A stretch of 64,000 nt of DNA. Source: Patescibacteria group bacterium UBA2023. GTDB lineage: Bacteria; Patescibacteriota; Gracilibacteria; BD1-5; UBA2023. Positions 1 through 8,906 of this stretch are shown in pieces; position 1 is the stretch's first letter, and each line of letters opens with the position of its first letter. The notes below the pieces were generated by a model that saw nothing but the letters and a program-made list of their open reading frames with translations, ran no database searches and was not told the DNA's origin. The stretch lies in NCBI GenBank assembly GCA_002335145.1, contig DDBV01000034.1, positions 1-64,000 on the forward strand, read 5' to 3'. The position numbers and the translations under genes are program-made.

Positions 1-36
1 CCGGAAACAACCCCGGAAACAACCCCGGAAACACTC
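1..36. repeat. 12-bp direct repeat, about three copies
   Basis: The unit ccggaaacaacc occurs twice in tandem and a third copy differs at its end. It lies in the open frame of the first gene and encodes a Gly-Asn-Asn-Pro repeat, so it is a coding low-complexity linker and probably continues to the left of the window. Confidence 0.8.
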
Positions 37-335
37 CACGTAGGGCACCAGCACCTCCAAGATTGGATCCTGCTCTTCGGAACCCTAGCACCCCTTCGGT
101 CGGAGCTCACTATACCACTCAGGGATACAAGATTCAGGTTATTAATGCTGCTACTCCTGGAATGACTTTTCGAATAAATGGAGGAAATCAAACGTACGCA
201 TTCGAGAGACTGCCCACCGGTGGGTGGAAATATACCCAACCGAATGGGACGGCTCAAAATCTTCCGGATAGTACAGCTGTTCTCCAGCATACAGCACTAA
301 CCGGACGAGGGTATCTTTTCGTAACACACGTATAA
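3..335 (+). CDS. C-terminal end of an unknown repeat-containing protein (partial)
   Basis: The frame is open from the first bases of the window to a TAA at 333-335, giving 110 visible residues, so the gene starts outside the window. The visible part opens with GNNP repeats and a Pro/Ala-rich linker, then about 80 residues rich in Gly, Thr, Tyr and Asn with no motif I recognise. The composition (no Cys, few charges, many aromatics) fits an extracellular or surface domain, but that is inference. It is followed directly by a hairpin terminator shared with the convergent valS gene. Confidence 0.6.
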   Translation, partial: GNNPGNNPGNTPRRAPAPPRLDPALRNPSTPSVGAHYTTQGYKIQVINAATPGMTFRINGGNQTYAFERLPTGGWKYTQPNGTAQNLPDSTAVLQHTALTGRGYLFVTHV

Positions 336-340
336 GACAC

Positions 341-368
341 ATAAATCCTCCCGCTTGGGAGGATTTAT
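341..368. terminator. Bidirectional hairpin terminator
   Basis: A perfect 12-bp stem (341-352 with 357-368) closes a GCTT loop between the end of the partial gene and the convergent end of valS. A- and T-rich ends of the stem make it usable from both sides. Confidence 0.65.
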
Positions 369-372
369 GGTG

Positions 373-3030
373 CTATCGGGAGAGTTTTTCAAGCTTCTCT
401 TTGAGCTTGGCAATCTGCTCTTCGGCTTCTCGTTTCTTCTCGAGCTCCATGCGGACGACTTTCTCGGGTGCGCTGCGGGTGAAGTTCGGATTGAGAAGCT
501 TCTGGTCGAGGATCTTGACGTATGATTTCTTGTCCTCGATGAGCGTCTCGAGCCGCGCGATCTCGGTGGAGTTATCCTGCGATCCGGAGGTATTCTCCAC
601 ATAGAGGTCGATATCCTCCACCACGAGGTAAGCGTAGTCGGATTCATTCTCTATCGACTCCACGAATTCAAGCGACTCAAGACGGAGCATTCCCATGAGG
701 ATGGTCTTGTTCGATTCGATCAGTGTCCGGTTCGTGTTGTGTGTCCGTGCGAATGCCTTGAGATACTCTTTTGGTGGGATGTTCGCGCTCGCGCGGTAGC
801 TCCGGACTGTGCGAATGATCTTCTCAAGCGTCTCGAATCGTCCTTCAAGCACCTCATCCCGAGCAAACGCGGCCTTCGGCCAAGCAGAGAGTATAAGCAG
901 GTCTGTGGATCCGGACATCCGTTCGTGGAGCGTTTCGGTAACAAACGGAATGAATGGGTGCGCGAGCCGCAAAATATTTATGAGTACGTATCGCAAGACC
1001 TCGGGGGCGAGCTTCGATTCATCCTTGGTATGCTTGCATTCCTCGATGAAGAAATCGGCATATTCGTCACGGGCGAATTTCATGACCGTCTCTCCTGCGG
1101 GGGAAAAATCGAATCCATCGAGCGACTTCGTGACGGATTCAATCGTTGCCGAGAGCCGGGAGAGAATCCATCGCTCGTGATCGAGAAGTTCATTCTGTCG
1201 GGAGAGGAGGGTTTTCTCGAGGGTATCGTCGTCGGCTGTTGAAGCGTTTTCGGCGGTCGTCACGAACCGGGCGATGTTCCACAGCTTCGTGAGGAAGAGC
1301 GAGTTCGCCTCAACCGATCGCATGGAGAACGCGATATTATTACCTGGTGTGGATCCGATGGACACCGTCATGCGCATGGAGTCTGCACTATGGTCACGGA
1401 GGACTTCGAGCGGGTCGATGACATTCCCCCATGATTTACTCATCTTGCGCCCCTTCTCGTCGGTTACGAGGCCGTGCAGGTAGATGGTCTTGAACGGCGT
1501 CTGTCCCGTGAAGTGGTACCCCATAAGCAGCATCCGGATCACCCAGAAGAAGAGGATATCGTATCCCGTCTCGAGTACCTGGGCGGGGTAGAATTTCTTG
1601 TAGAGATCCCCGTGGTTTCCGTCGAGGCTCCAGTCGAGCACTCCGAACGGCCACATGGCAGACGAGTACCACGTGTCGAGCGTATCCTCGTCCTGTACGA
1701 CCTTGTCTTGTCCGTACTTCGTATAGAGCTCCGTAGGGTCGGCGGTCACACCGAGGAGCTCGTGCGTATCGGCGTGGTAGTAGGCGGGAATCCGGTGTCC
1801 CCACCAGAGCTGGCGGGATATGCACCAGTCGCGGAGGTTGTAGATCCAGTCCTCGAAGACCTTGCCGAAGCGGTCGGGGATGATTTCGAATTCCTTGGTC
1901 TCGTAGCCGGCGATTACTTTCTTGGCCATCTCGCTCGCGCGCACGAACCACTGGGTCGATACCACGGTCTCCACCCGACATCCGCCACGAGAGCAGTATC
2001 CCACGCGTTGCATGTGCGGCTCCACCTTCTCCAGGTTTCCTTTCGACTTGAGCAGCTCCACGATATTCTCGCGGGCGGTGAGGACGTCCTGTCCGGCGAA
2101 GATCCCGGCGTTCTCGTTCATCCGTCCCATCTTGTCCACCACGGCATAGTCGAGCCGCAGCCCGTGTCGGCGTCCGGTCTCGAAGTCCACGGGGTCGTGG
2201 GCGGGGGTGATTTTTACGGCACCGGTCCCGAACTCCATGTCGACCATGTCGTCGGCCACGATCGGGATTTCCTTGTTCACGATCGGGAGTATCACCGAGC
2301 GACCGATGAGCTTCTTGAATCGCTTGTCCTTGGGATGGACGGCCACGGCTTGGTCGGCGAGGAGTGTCTCGGGGCGGGTGGTCGCGACCGTGAGCTCCTT
2401 ATCGGATCCCGACACGAAATAGGTGATGTAGTACATCTTGCCTTCCTCCTCGCGGTAGTCTACCTCGATGTCCGAGATCACGCTCTCAAGGGCGGGGGAG
2501 TAGTTTACCATGTAGTCCCCGCGGTAGATGAGTCCCTCTTCGTAGAGCCGGATGAACGTGTCCCGCACGATCTTCGAGAGACCGTCGTCGAGCGTGAATC
2601 GCTCTCGGGACCAATCGAGGCTCGATCCAACGAGCTTCATCTGTCCGGTGATATTCGGGCGGCATTTGTCCATCCAGGCCCACATTTCCTCCAGGAATTT
2701 TTCCCGCCCCAGTTCGCGACGAGTCTTTCCTTCCTTCGCGAGGTTCTTTTCTACGATCGCTTGTGCCGCGATGGATGCATGATCGGTCCCCGGGAGCCAC
2801 AGCGTCTCATCGCCGAGCATGCGGTGGTAGCGGGTCATGATATCCTGCAGCGTGAGAAATGCCACGTGCCCCACGTGGAGGCTGGTCGATGTGACATTGG
2901 GGGGAGGAATGGGAATATAGAATGTTTTTCCGGTGGTACCGGGTCTTGGCGCGAAGGCATTGGCCGCTTCCCATCGCTCATAGGCGGCAGGCTCGGCGGA
3001 CTTGGCATCGTAACGTTTTTCGAATTCCAT
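373..3030 (-). CDS. valS: Valine--tRNA ligase (ValRS)
   Basis: The enzyme charges tRNA-Val with valine in the cytoplasm. The 885-residue length is normal for the family. The HIGH signature appears as HVGH at residues 52-55 and KMSKS at 529-533, the editing and anticodon-binding regions are in order, and the last 70 or so residues form the charged coiled coil typical of ValRS (IARLETLIEDKKSY onward). I chose the ATG at 3030 because a promoter (3059-3086) places transcription start near 3052, which excludes upstream ATGs. The gene contains no in-frame TGA, and the stop is TAG. It stands alone and diverges from the gene at 3219. Confidence 0.97.
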   Translation of the reverse strand: MEFEKRYDAKSAEPAAYERWEAANAFAPRPGTTGKTFYIPIPPPNVTSTSLHVGHVAFLTLQDIMTRYHRMLGDETLWLPGTDHASIAAQAIVEKNLAKEGKTRRELGREKFLEEMWAWMDKCRPNITGQMKLVGSSLDWSRERFTLDDGLSKIVRDTFIRLYEEGLIYRGDYMVNYSPALESVISDIEVDYREEEGKMYYITYFVSGSDKELTVATTRPETLLADQAVAVHPKDKRFKKLIGRSVILPIVNKEIPIVADDMVDMEFGTGAVKITPAHDPVDFETGRRHGLRLDYAVVDKMGRMNENAGIFAGQDVLTARENIVELLKSKGNLEKVEPHMQRVGYCSRGGCRVETVVSTQWFVRASEMAKKVIAGYETKEFEIIPDRFGKVFEDWIYNLRDWCISRQLWWGHRIPAYYHADTHELLGVTADPTELYTKYGQDKVVQDEDTLDTWYSSAMWPFGVLDWSLDGNHGDLYKKFYPAQVLETGYDILFFWVIRMLLMGYHFTGQTPFKTIYLHGLVTDEKGRKMSKSWGNVIDPLEVLRDHSADSMRMTVSIGSTPGNNIAFSMRSVEANSLFLTKLWNIARFVTTAENASTADDDTLEKTLLSRQNELLDHERWILSRLSATIESVTKSLDGFDFSPAGETVMKFARDEYADFFIEECKHTKDESKLAPEVLRYVLINILRLAHPFIPFVTETLHERMSGSTDLLILSAWPKAAFARDEVLEGRFETLEKIIRTVRSYRASANIPPKEYLKAFARTHNTNRTLIESNKTILMGMLRLESLEFVESIENESDYAYLVVEDIDLYVENTSGSQDNSTEIARLETLIEDKKSYVKILDQKLLNPNFTRSAPEKVVRMELEKKREAEEQIAKLKEKLEKLSR

Positions 3031-3058
3031 AGGTTCGTATTCATGGGACGATGGGCTT

Positions 3059-3086
3059 ACTATATGGCTTCCGATCCGAAAATCAA
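3059..3086 (-). promoter_or_regulatory. Promoter of valS
   Basis: On the minus strand TTGATT (3081-3086) and TATAGT (3059-3064) are separated by 16 bp. Transcription would start near 3052, about 20 bases before the valS ATG. Confidence 0.6.
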
Positions 3087-3159
3087 ACGCGTTTGTGTTC
3101 TGTCTGGTTGTTCGGTTTCTTAATTGCGCCGATTCGACCATCTCGTCAAATCATTTCTT

Positions 3160-3187
3160 TTGAAAAAATCTGTTTTTCCCGTACTCT
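3160..3187 (+). promoter_or_regulatory. Candidate promoter of the 3219 gene cluster
   Basis: TTGAAA (3160-3165) and TACTCT (3182-3187) are 16 bp apart, about 30 bases before the ATG at 3219. The spacing matches other promoters in the window; the -10 box is only a partial match. Confidence 0.4.
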
Positions 3188-3218
3188 TGTGCGTATCGTA
3201 CCCCATACCAATACCTAT

Positions 3219-3770
3219 ATGGCCGATCCGAAATCCCACGACCAGAAAAAACTCATGGCCGTGCGTGACCTTATCATTACCGCAGAACGCTCGGTGCAAT
3301 CTGCCAAGAAGATTCTCGCGAGCCTCATTGATCCTGAATCGACCAAGTCCGAGTCGCTCGAAATCTTCGATACTGCCGGACTCTCGGCATATTCGAGCGA
3401 GAGCGACAAGATCGTGGAGGGAATATTCACAGGAGAATCCATGCTCGGCTCCGATGGTAATACCTACCCCGTGCCGCACAACTACGCCTCGAAATCCCAG
3501 ATCGTACAGGGAAGCAAGCTCAAGGCGACAATTCGTGGCGATGGACGTATCATCTACAAGATTATCGATGAGATCGAGCACGAGGTGACCATGGGGATAC
3601 TTACCAAGACCGGAGAACGCTACCAGATCGTCTCCGAGAAAAAAACCTACAATGTCCTGCTCGCAGCTGTAACATACATTCGCGGGGAGGTTGGAGATTC
3701 CGTCTCTATCAAGGTTCCAAAAGGAAAAGATGCCACGTATGCGGCGATCGTCTCCAAAATCCCAAAGTAA
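3219..3770 (+). CDS. Unknown conserved-looking protein, 183 aa
   Basis: I do not recognise a family. The protein has no signal peptide or membrane segment and starts with a charged, helical stretch (about residues 1-45, MADPKSHDQKKLMAVRDL). A beta-rich domain of about 100 residues follows, containing DGNTYPVPHNYASKSQ and a Lys-rich end. The ATG at 3219 is preferred over upstream in-frame starts because it sits just after a candidate promoter. It is the first gene of a rightward cluster with the FecR-like protein (18-bp gap) and the prepilin (12-bp gap), which suggests a role linked to the envelope or pilus. It has no in-frame TGA. Confidence 0.75.
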   Translation: MADPKSHDQKKLMAVRDLIITAERSVQSAKKILASLIDPESTKSESLEIFDTAGLSAYSSESDKIVEGIFTGESMLGSDGNTYPVPHNYASKSQIVQGSKLKATIRGDGRIIYKIIDEIEHEVTMGILTKTGERYQIVSEKKTYNVLLAAVTYIRGEVGDSVSIKVPKGKDATYAAIVSKIPK

Positions 3771-3788
3771 GCTACTAATCCCTGTTTC

Positions 3789-5258
3789 ATGCGACGACGT
3801 GCCTCCGCCCGACCCTCCGGCAATAACGTTCTTACCTATCTTGTCCCCATCGGCCTCGCGTTCGTTGTGGTATTCTTGATTGTTCATTCGCTTCTCTCGG
3901 GTCGTTCGGATTCTTCTTCCGATGTAACGAATGCCGCATATGCTCTCGTTTCTCCGGTGGACTCCGGATCCCGAGTATTCGTCTATATGTCCGGAGATTC
4001 CCGCAAGGAGATAGAATCCCCGACAAAATTTTTTACCACAGACTCGCGACTCGAGATCGAATCCGGGCGAGCGTCTTTTGTGCCGGCTGGTACGAGCGAT
4101 CGAGTCATGCTCGATACCAATGCCGAGGCATCGTACCTTGGCCTGGTGAATGGTACTCAGCGCATGGCGGTGAAAAATGGTAATGCCTGGATCGAAACGG
4201 TCTCCGGACCGCTCGAGATTCAGCTCGATGCCTATATCCTGCGGGCCGAGAGCGGGTCGGTGGTTGCCATAAGTCAAAATACCCGTGCAAGCAATGCCTA
4301 CGTTCTGCGTGGATCTGCGGTTGCATCGTCCGCGGATGGGATCATTACGGGATCTGTTGGCGTAGGACAACAGCTTACCGTTGTCCTCAACGAACTTTCA
4401 TCCGTGACGAGTTTCAACGCTCTTGTCGAACCGATCGATGACTTCTTCCGATCGAGCGAGTGGTTCTTCGTAAACTCTGGACAGAGCTATCTCCAGAGTA
4501 GCACAGCATCTGGACAGACTGGCACTGGATCCGATTCTGGCACCGGCATGATTTCATCCGCATCCAAGTACGTTGTCTTCACCCATCCAAAGGATGAGAT
4601 GACCCTCGATGATCCCTCTCTCGATATTTCAGGAATCGTCACGAGTGATCGGGTAAAGCGCATCTCGATCAATGAACAGGAGGCAAGCCTCAACACGGAG
4701 ACGCGCGAGTTTGCGCTCCCAGGGTATCGGCTCTCTGCAGGGGCAAACGATCTCGTCTATAAGACATTCGATGATCAGGACAAAATCATCTCCAAGGGAG
4801 TCATGACCGTATACTCCGGAGAGGGATCGGTTGCCGACAAGCCGAGCGAGAAGCCTTCGGTCCAGACGTTTCCGCTCTCCGATAGTGATTTCCCCATTGT
4901 CTCACCGACCGAGAATCCCTATACTACGACCGGTTCGCTCGTGCGCATAGACGGTCGCGTGAAGCCGGGAGTCGTGGAGTATATTACCATCAACGACTAT
5001 CGTTTGCAGAAATTCGTCCCACAGGGTTCGACATGGTACTACTTCGCCAATTCGGACTACGACACTCTCGCGGAGGGACTCAATCTCTATACGATCCGGT
5101 TCTACGGAGCGAATAACCAGCTTCTCAAGGAGCGAGTCTTCACGATCGTGAAGAAGCCTTCGGTATCCGCAGAAGATGTCATAAAGCCGATAGAATCATC
5201 GACATCATCAACGGGAACCGAGGCTTCCGATACTTCCGATACTTCCGTGTCGGGATAA
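3789..5258 (+). CDS. Membrane-anchored FecR-like protein with C-terminal Ig-like domains
   Basis: The 489-residue protein has a short basic N-terminus and one membrane segment at about residues 15-38, so most of it should lie outside the membrane. Residues of roughly 60-190 resemble a FecR domain (alternating strands such as AVKNGNAWIETVSGPLEIQL). Two later beta domains, near 258-345 and 370-465, look like bacterial Ig/glucodextranase-type folds, and a Ser/Thr-rich tail ends the protein. FecR domains in CPR genomes are often cell-surface parts without a partner receptor. It sits between an unknown gene and a prepilin gene in one likely operon. The fold assignments come from pattern only. Confidence 0.7.
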   Translation: MRRRASARPSGNNVLTYLVPIGLAFVVVFLIVHSLLSGRSDSSSDVTNAAYALVSPVDSGSRVFVYMSGDSRKEIESPTKFFTTDSRLEIESGRASFVPAGTSDRVMLDTNAEASYLGLVNGTQRMAVKNGNAWIETVSGPLEIQLDAYILRAESGSVVAISQNTRASNAYVLRGSAVASSADGIITGSVGVGQQLTVVLNELSSVTSFNALVEPIDDFFRSSEWFFVNSGQSYLQSSTASGQTGTGSDSGTGMISSASKYVVFTHPKDEMTLDDPSLDISGIVTSDRVKRISINEQEASLNTETREFALPGYRLSAGANDLVYKTFDDQDKIISKGVMTVYSGEGSVADKPSEKPSVQTFPLSDSDFPIVSPTENPYTTTGSLVRIDGRVKPGVVEYITINDYRLQKFVPQGSTWYYFANSDYDTLAEGLNLYTIRFYGANNQLLKERVFTIVKKPSVSAEDVIKPIESSTSSTGTEASDTSDTSVSG

Positions 5259-5270
5259 TCCCACCACCGC

Positions 5271-6116
5271 ATGCGAATCCGTCCATATTCCCGGTGTGGC
5301 GTCTCGGTCGTCGAGGTCATCGTCATGCTCATGATCTTGGTTATCGGACTCGTTGGCGCGTTCGAGATTATTAGTGAGACCCAGCAATTCGCCAACTCCA
5401 CGCGATTGAGGATTCAGGCGGTCAATTTCGCTCGGGAATGAGTGGAAGCGGTAGAGAATATTCGCGATACCAACTGGATCAAATTCGGGGCAGACTACGT
5501 GAACTGTTGGAATGCCTATAACTACGATGCCTCGTGTCTCTGATGAGGAGGTGGTGCAACTATTGCCGATGGAGAGTATTCTCTCTACCGTATCGGGTCT
5601 TTGTGGTATATGCGCCCCGATGGTACGGCCACCTACGGAGGGGGTACGTCCCTGAGGACTGCGAATACCGGTATTACCAACGAGGAATACGTGGATACCA
5701 TGTTCTCCCAGATCCTCATGCGCGAGCCGGCTCCGGCAGAGCGTGCCAACCATATTGCGTCTCTCGGAGGAGGTATGGATCGGGGGGTGCTTTTCGATAC
5801 GTTTTTGGCACTCGCCGAGTACCAGGATAATCGTGCTCTCATGATCGCCCGTCTCGGAACAATCCTGGATTCGGATTTTGCCATCCTCATTGATGAGAAC
5901 GGTCGATCGACTCAGATCGGCGCGTCCGACCGCGTATGCTCAGCGATTGTCACGTCCAACTGCTTTTTGCCGATGACTCGGACAATTCGTATCACCAATC
6001 TTGGTGCGGACTCTATGAAAGTGGAGAGCATCGTTCGGTGGGCCGATCGATCTAGTACGGGACTTCATGATGTGATGCTCACGATGACGCTCACCAACTG
6101 GAAACAAGACCTCTAA
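5271..6116 (+). CDS. Type IV prepilin-like protein with DUF4214 domain
   Basis: The 281-residue protein starts with a class III signal: after a short basic leader comes G/VSVVE with Glu at +5, then a hydrophobic helix (VIVMLMILVIGLVGAF). The segment EGVEAVENIRDTNW is typical of CPR pilins, and its Gly is encoded by TGA (5439-5441). Two more TGAs at 5541-5546 start a run of glycines. Residues of about 138-190 (EEYVDTMFSQILMREPAPAE) match DUF4214, a domain otherwise seen in secreted and linker proteins. The leader should be cut by the prepilin peptidase encoded at 49489-50457. A pilin carrying DUF4214 would display that domain on a pilus or pseudopilus, which is inference. Confidence 0.8.
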
Positions 6117-6126
6117 CAGCATGGAT

Positions 6127-6163
6127 CAAAAAAATGCTTCGCGAGCCACGAGGCGGTTTTTTT
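6127..6163. terminator. Hairpin terminator between prepilin and DUF2304 genes
   Basis: GCTTCG (6136-6141) pairs with CGAGGC (6149-6154, one wobble), flanked by seven A on the left and seven T on the right, so it can serve both convergent genes. Confidence 0.6.
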
Positions 6164-6173
6164 ATTGCGAAGG

Positions 6174-6542
6174 TTACCGATGGTCCGGGGAGGTGTGAAT
6201 TTTCTCACCTCGACGTACCTCCTCTCGGAACAGGGCCATTTCGCGGACGATCCTGGTGGTGTCCCGCCGGTTGCGTTCGGTTTTTTGCAGGAGGAGCAAA
6301 ACGAAGTAGATCAAGAAAACAACGCTCGTATACACGAGAACGTCCGCACCGCGCTGTACACCGAAGATCCGACCGAAGAGGTCGAGCACTCCGGGAAAGA
6401 ATGTGAAGATGAGGAGCCCCGTCCCGATGGAGAGGAAGACAAGGAAGTGCAGGGCATTGAACCTCTCTCGACGGGCAATATCCGCGGAGATAAGCAGGAT
6501 AATGACGCCCGAGATGATGAAGAAGACCTGAAGGAGTGTCAT
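6174..6542 (-). CDS. DUF2304-family small membrane protein
   Basis: The 122-residue protein has three hydrophobic segments (about residues 2-20, 31-52 and 66-88) and a charged cytoplasmic tail (KTERNRRDTTRIVREMALFR). This matches the DUF2304 pattern, whose members are often found near polyprenyl-phosphate glycosyltransferases. The start at 6542 (MTLLQVFF) is chosen because the promoter at 6569-6596 puts the transcript start near 6562, downstream of the longer candidate. It diverges from mltG, and the two promoters overlap. Confidence 0.7.
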   Translation of the reverse strand: MTLLQVFFIISGVIILLISADIARRERFNALHFLVFLSIGTGLLIFTFFPGVLDLFGRIFGVQRGADVLVYTSVVFLIYFVLLLLQKTERNRRDTTRIVREMALFREEVRRGEKIHTSPDHR

Positions 6543-6544
6543 GG

Positions 6545-6573
6545 TTGGACGGGAAAGAAAACATGGGTATACT
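6545..6573 (+). promoter_or_regulatory. Promoter of mltG
   Basis: TTGGAC (6545-6550) and TATACT (6568-6573) are 17 bp apart, with the ATG at 6610. The -10 box overlaps the -10 box of the opposite promoter. Confidence 0.55.
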
Positions 6574-6596
6574 ACGAGTCTTCCGGCTTTTTTCAA
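6569..6596 (-). promoter_or_regulatory. Promoter of the DUF2304 gene
   Basis: On the minus strand TTGAAA (6591-6596) and TAGTAT (6569-6574) are 16 bp apart. Five bases of its -10 box are shared with the mltG promoter. Confidence 0.5.
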
Positions 6597-6609
6597 TTCG
6601 ATCATCTTC

Positions 6610-7599
6610 ATGAGATTCGCCATTACTATCGTGCTCGCAATTCTGGCTGTTGCACTCTTCGTGCGTTCGTACGCGCATGGTGTCGGCGACTTGCCTGTGG
6701 AGGTTGGATCGTTTTCGGTAGCATCCGGAGATACCCTCTATGCTCTCCCAGAAAAGATCGGTCTCGATGTCGCCGCGTGGCGGTGGAAGATGTATATACG
6801 CTTCTGGCATCCAAATGCTTCTCTGCAGGTTGGGGAGTATGATGCTTCCGTGGAGTCTTCTCCGCTTACGGTCCGGACTCTGCTCGATACGGTTCTTTCG
6901 CGATCGATTTCTTCCGACCATTCTATCACCATCCTTCCGTGATGGAACATCTACGACATTGATGCAGTATTCGCAAACGCATGACTCTCCCATCCGTGAG
7001 AGATCATTTCTCTCTCTTCCGAATCACTCTCCGTGCTTCGTTCCGAGTATTCATTTCTTTTTGCGGACTCGCTCGAGGGCTACCTCTATCCCGATACATA
7101 CCGATTCGATCTGGATGCCGGACTCCTTCCGGCCCTGCGCCGAATGCTCGATCGGTTCGATGAGAAGATTGTAGCACCCTCGGCACTCGAGCCAAAGATG
7201 CTCTACGATACGCTTCGTCTCGCTTCCATCGTAGAGCGGGAGGAGCGCACGACCATGAATAAGCCAATCGTTGCCGGCATTCTCGCCAAACGCCTTGACG
7301 AAGGCATGGCTCTCGGAGCCGATGCAACCGTATGCTATGCGTACCGACTTACGCACGATGCGTGCACGCCGCGATTTATTGCCGAACATATCACGATAGC
7401 ATCGGAATATAATACCCGTAACAAACTCGGCCTCCCTCCCACGCCCATCTCCAATGTCACCGATGAGACGTTTTTTGCCACGTTCCGCCCCAAGGCGAGC
7501 GCGTACTACTACTATCTCCATGATGACGCGGGCATCATTCGCTATGCCCGGACACTCTCCGAACACAACGAAAACAAACGTCTCTATCTCGGCCGCTAA
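6610..7599 (+). CDS. mltG: Endolytic murein transglycosylase MltG (YceG)
   Basis: MltG cuts nascent peptidoglycan glycan chains at the membrane and sets their length. The 329-residue protein has an N-terminal membrane anchor (about residues 2-20), then the LysM-like part (VASGDTLYALPEK) and the YceG domain. SITILPGWNIYDID corresponds to the family motif with EGW, its Gly being TGA at 6940-6942. Two further TGAs (6982-6984, 6997-6999) lie in AGLSHPGE. SLEGYLYPDTYRF and the catalytic Glu in ASIVEREER are present. All parts lie in one frame, so the gene is intact in code 25 and would look like two fragments otherwise. xth follows after 12 bp. Confidence 0.93.
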
Positions 7600-7611
7600 C
7601 TCCTGATTTCC

Positions 7612-8376
7612 ATGAAAATCATCTCCTGGAATGTCAATGGCATTCGTTCTGTCGCAAAAAAGTGATTTCTCGACTATCTTGCTCAGGAGAATCCGGATCT
7701 CATCGGACTCCAAGAGGTCCGGTCGGAAGCTGATGAAAACCCTATTATCGAGGAGATACAGGCTCTCGGGTACGGTATCTGGTGGAATGCATCGACCGTG
7801 AAGAAATGATATTCCGGTACGGCGTGGCTTTTTAAAAACTCTCCAAAGGGAGCTCTCCTAGGAATCAATCACGAGCTCGATGGAGAGGGGAGGGCGATCA
7901 CGCTCGAATACGATGATTTCTATGTTGTTACGGTCTACACCCCGAATACGAAGGATGATCTCTCGCGCCTCGCGATCAGGCAAGAGTGGGATCGCTGATT
8001 CGCCGAATTCGTAAAAACCCTCGAACAGACCAAGCCGGTCGTGTTTTGTGGGGATCTGAACGTGGCACACAAAGAGATCGACCTCGCAAATCCGAAGCCG
8101 AATATCGGTAAAAAGGGATTTACTGCCGAGGAGCGCGCGGGATTCGATCGGTTCCTCGATCTCGGATTCGTTGATACCTATCGGCATTTCCATCCGGATA
8201 CCGCGGCAGCGTACACGTGGTGGAGCAACTTCGGCGGGGCCCGCGCACGGAACGTGGGGTGGCGCATCGACTACATCCTCATCTCCGAGTCGCTCGTTCC
8301 GCGTCTTCGAGAGGCGTATATCCGTCCCGAAATTCTCGGCTCCGATCATTGCCCGGTCGGTATTGTCCTCGAATAA
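7612..8376 (+). CDS. xth: Exodeoxyribonuclease III / AP endonuclease
   Basis: Xth cleaves DNA 5' of abasic sites and degrades 3' ends in base-excision repair. The 254-residue protein carries the full exonuclease-endonuclease-phosphatase set: ISWNVNGIR (Asn), LQEVR (metal-binding Glu), CGDLNVAH (Asp and Asn) and GSDHCPV (catalytic Asp-His). Three TGA codons (7663, 7807, 7996) read as Gly; the second gives KKGYSGTA, the family's KKGYSGVA motif. The ATG follows the mltG stop by 12 bp, so the two are probably cotranscribed. The degenerate DHFR-like gene begins 9 bp downstream. Confidence 0.95.
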
Positions 8377-8385
8377 TACTCCCGA

Positions 8386-8906
8386 ATGAACATCAAGGCC
8401 ACCCTATGTATGGCGGTATCTGCCAACGGATACATTGCTCGGTCCGACGGATCCGAAGATTTCCTGCCGTATGACGGGTGGCTTCGGATGCTCGAAGATG
8501 TCCGGAAGTACGGGCATATCATATGGGGGCGACAGACTTACGAGGCCGGTCGTGAGATGGGGAGATCCTTATGTGGTGGATATTTCGGGTATCCCCATTA
8601 TCCTGCTGTCCACATCCCGACATGCGATATATCCGGAGAATGTCACGCTCTGGGGGAGTCCTGAAGAAGCACTCGGACTCGTGACCGATCGCGGTTATCC
8701 GAAGGGATACGTCGCAGGATGAGCCTTGGTCAATGCCGCATTCCTCCGGGCGTGACTTGTGGACGAGCTCATTCTCCAGCATGTTCCGATTCTCATTCCC
8801 GATGGTATACCTTTGCGATGGGTTGCCGGACGATATTTTGCTGTCGAGGAAATCCGTAGATTTGCTCGAATGAGGCGTTACGCGTGTGACGTTTCGCGTG
8901 CACTAA
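8386..8906 (+). pseudogene. Dihydrofolate reductase / RibD C-terminal family gene with two frameshifts
   Basis: The start reads MNIKATLCMAVSANGYIA in frame 1 up to GRQTYEAGREMG. The family then continues in frame 2 (DPYVVDISGIPIILLSTS, TLWGSPEEAL, the AGGALVNA glycine motif with one TGA, DELILQHVPILIPDGIP) and finally in frame 3 (DGLPDDILLSRKSVDLLEGG), ending at TAA 8904-8906. Removing one G from GGGG near 8559-8562 and one T from TTT near 8812-8814 would restore one frame of about 172 codons. Both shifts are +1 in short homopolymers, so sequencing or assembly error is a real alternative to decay. The family reduces dihydrofolate or a pyrimidine intermediate with NADPH. Confidence 0.8.

Noticed and set aside
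1474-3123. A 549-codon open frame on the plus strand
   Set aside because: It is the antisense shadow of valS and has no family features.
3120-4370. A 416-codon open frame on the minus strand
   Set aside because: It covers the sense genes at 3219 and 3789 and looks like an antisense artefact.
5271-6116. Treating in-frame TGA as gene decay or as Trp (code 4)
   Set aside because: The frames continue into family domains after TGA, and the affected positions are conserved Gly in several families. TGG is used normally for Trp. Only the DHFR-like gene shows real frame changes.
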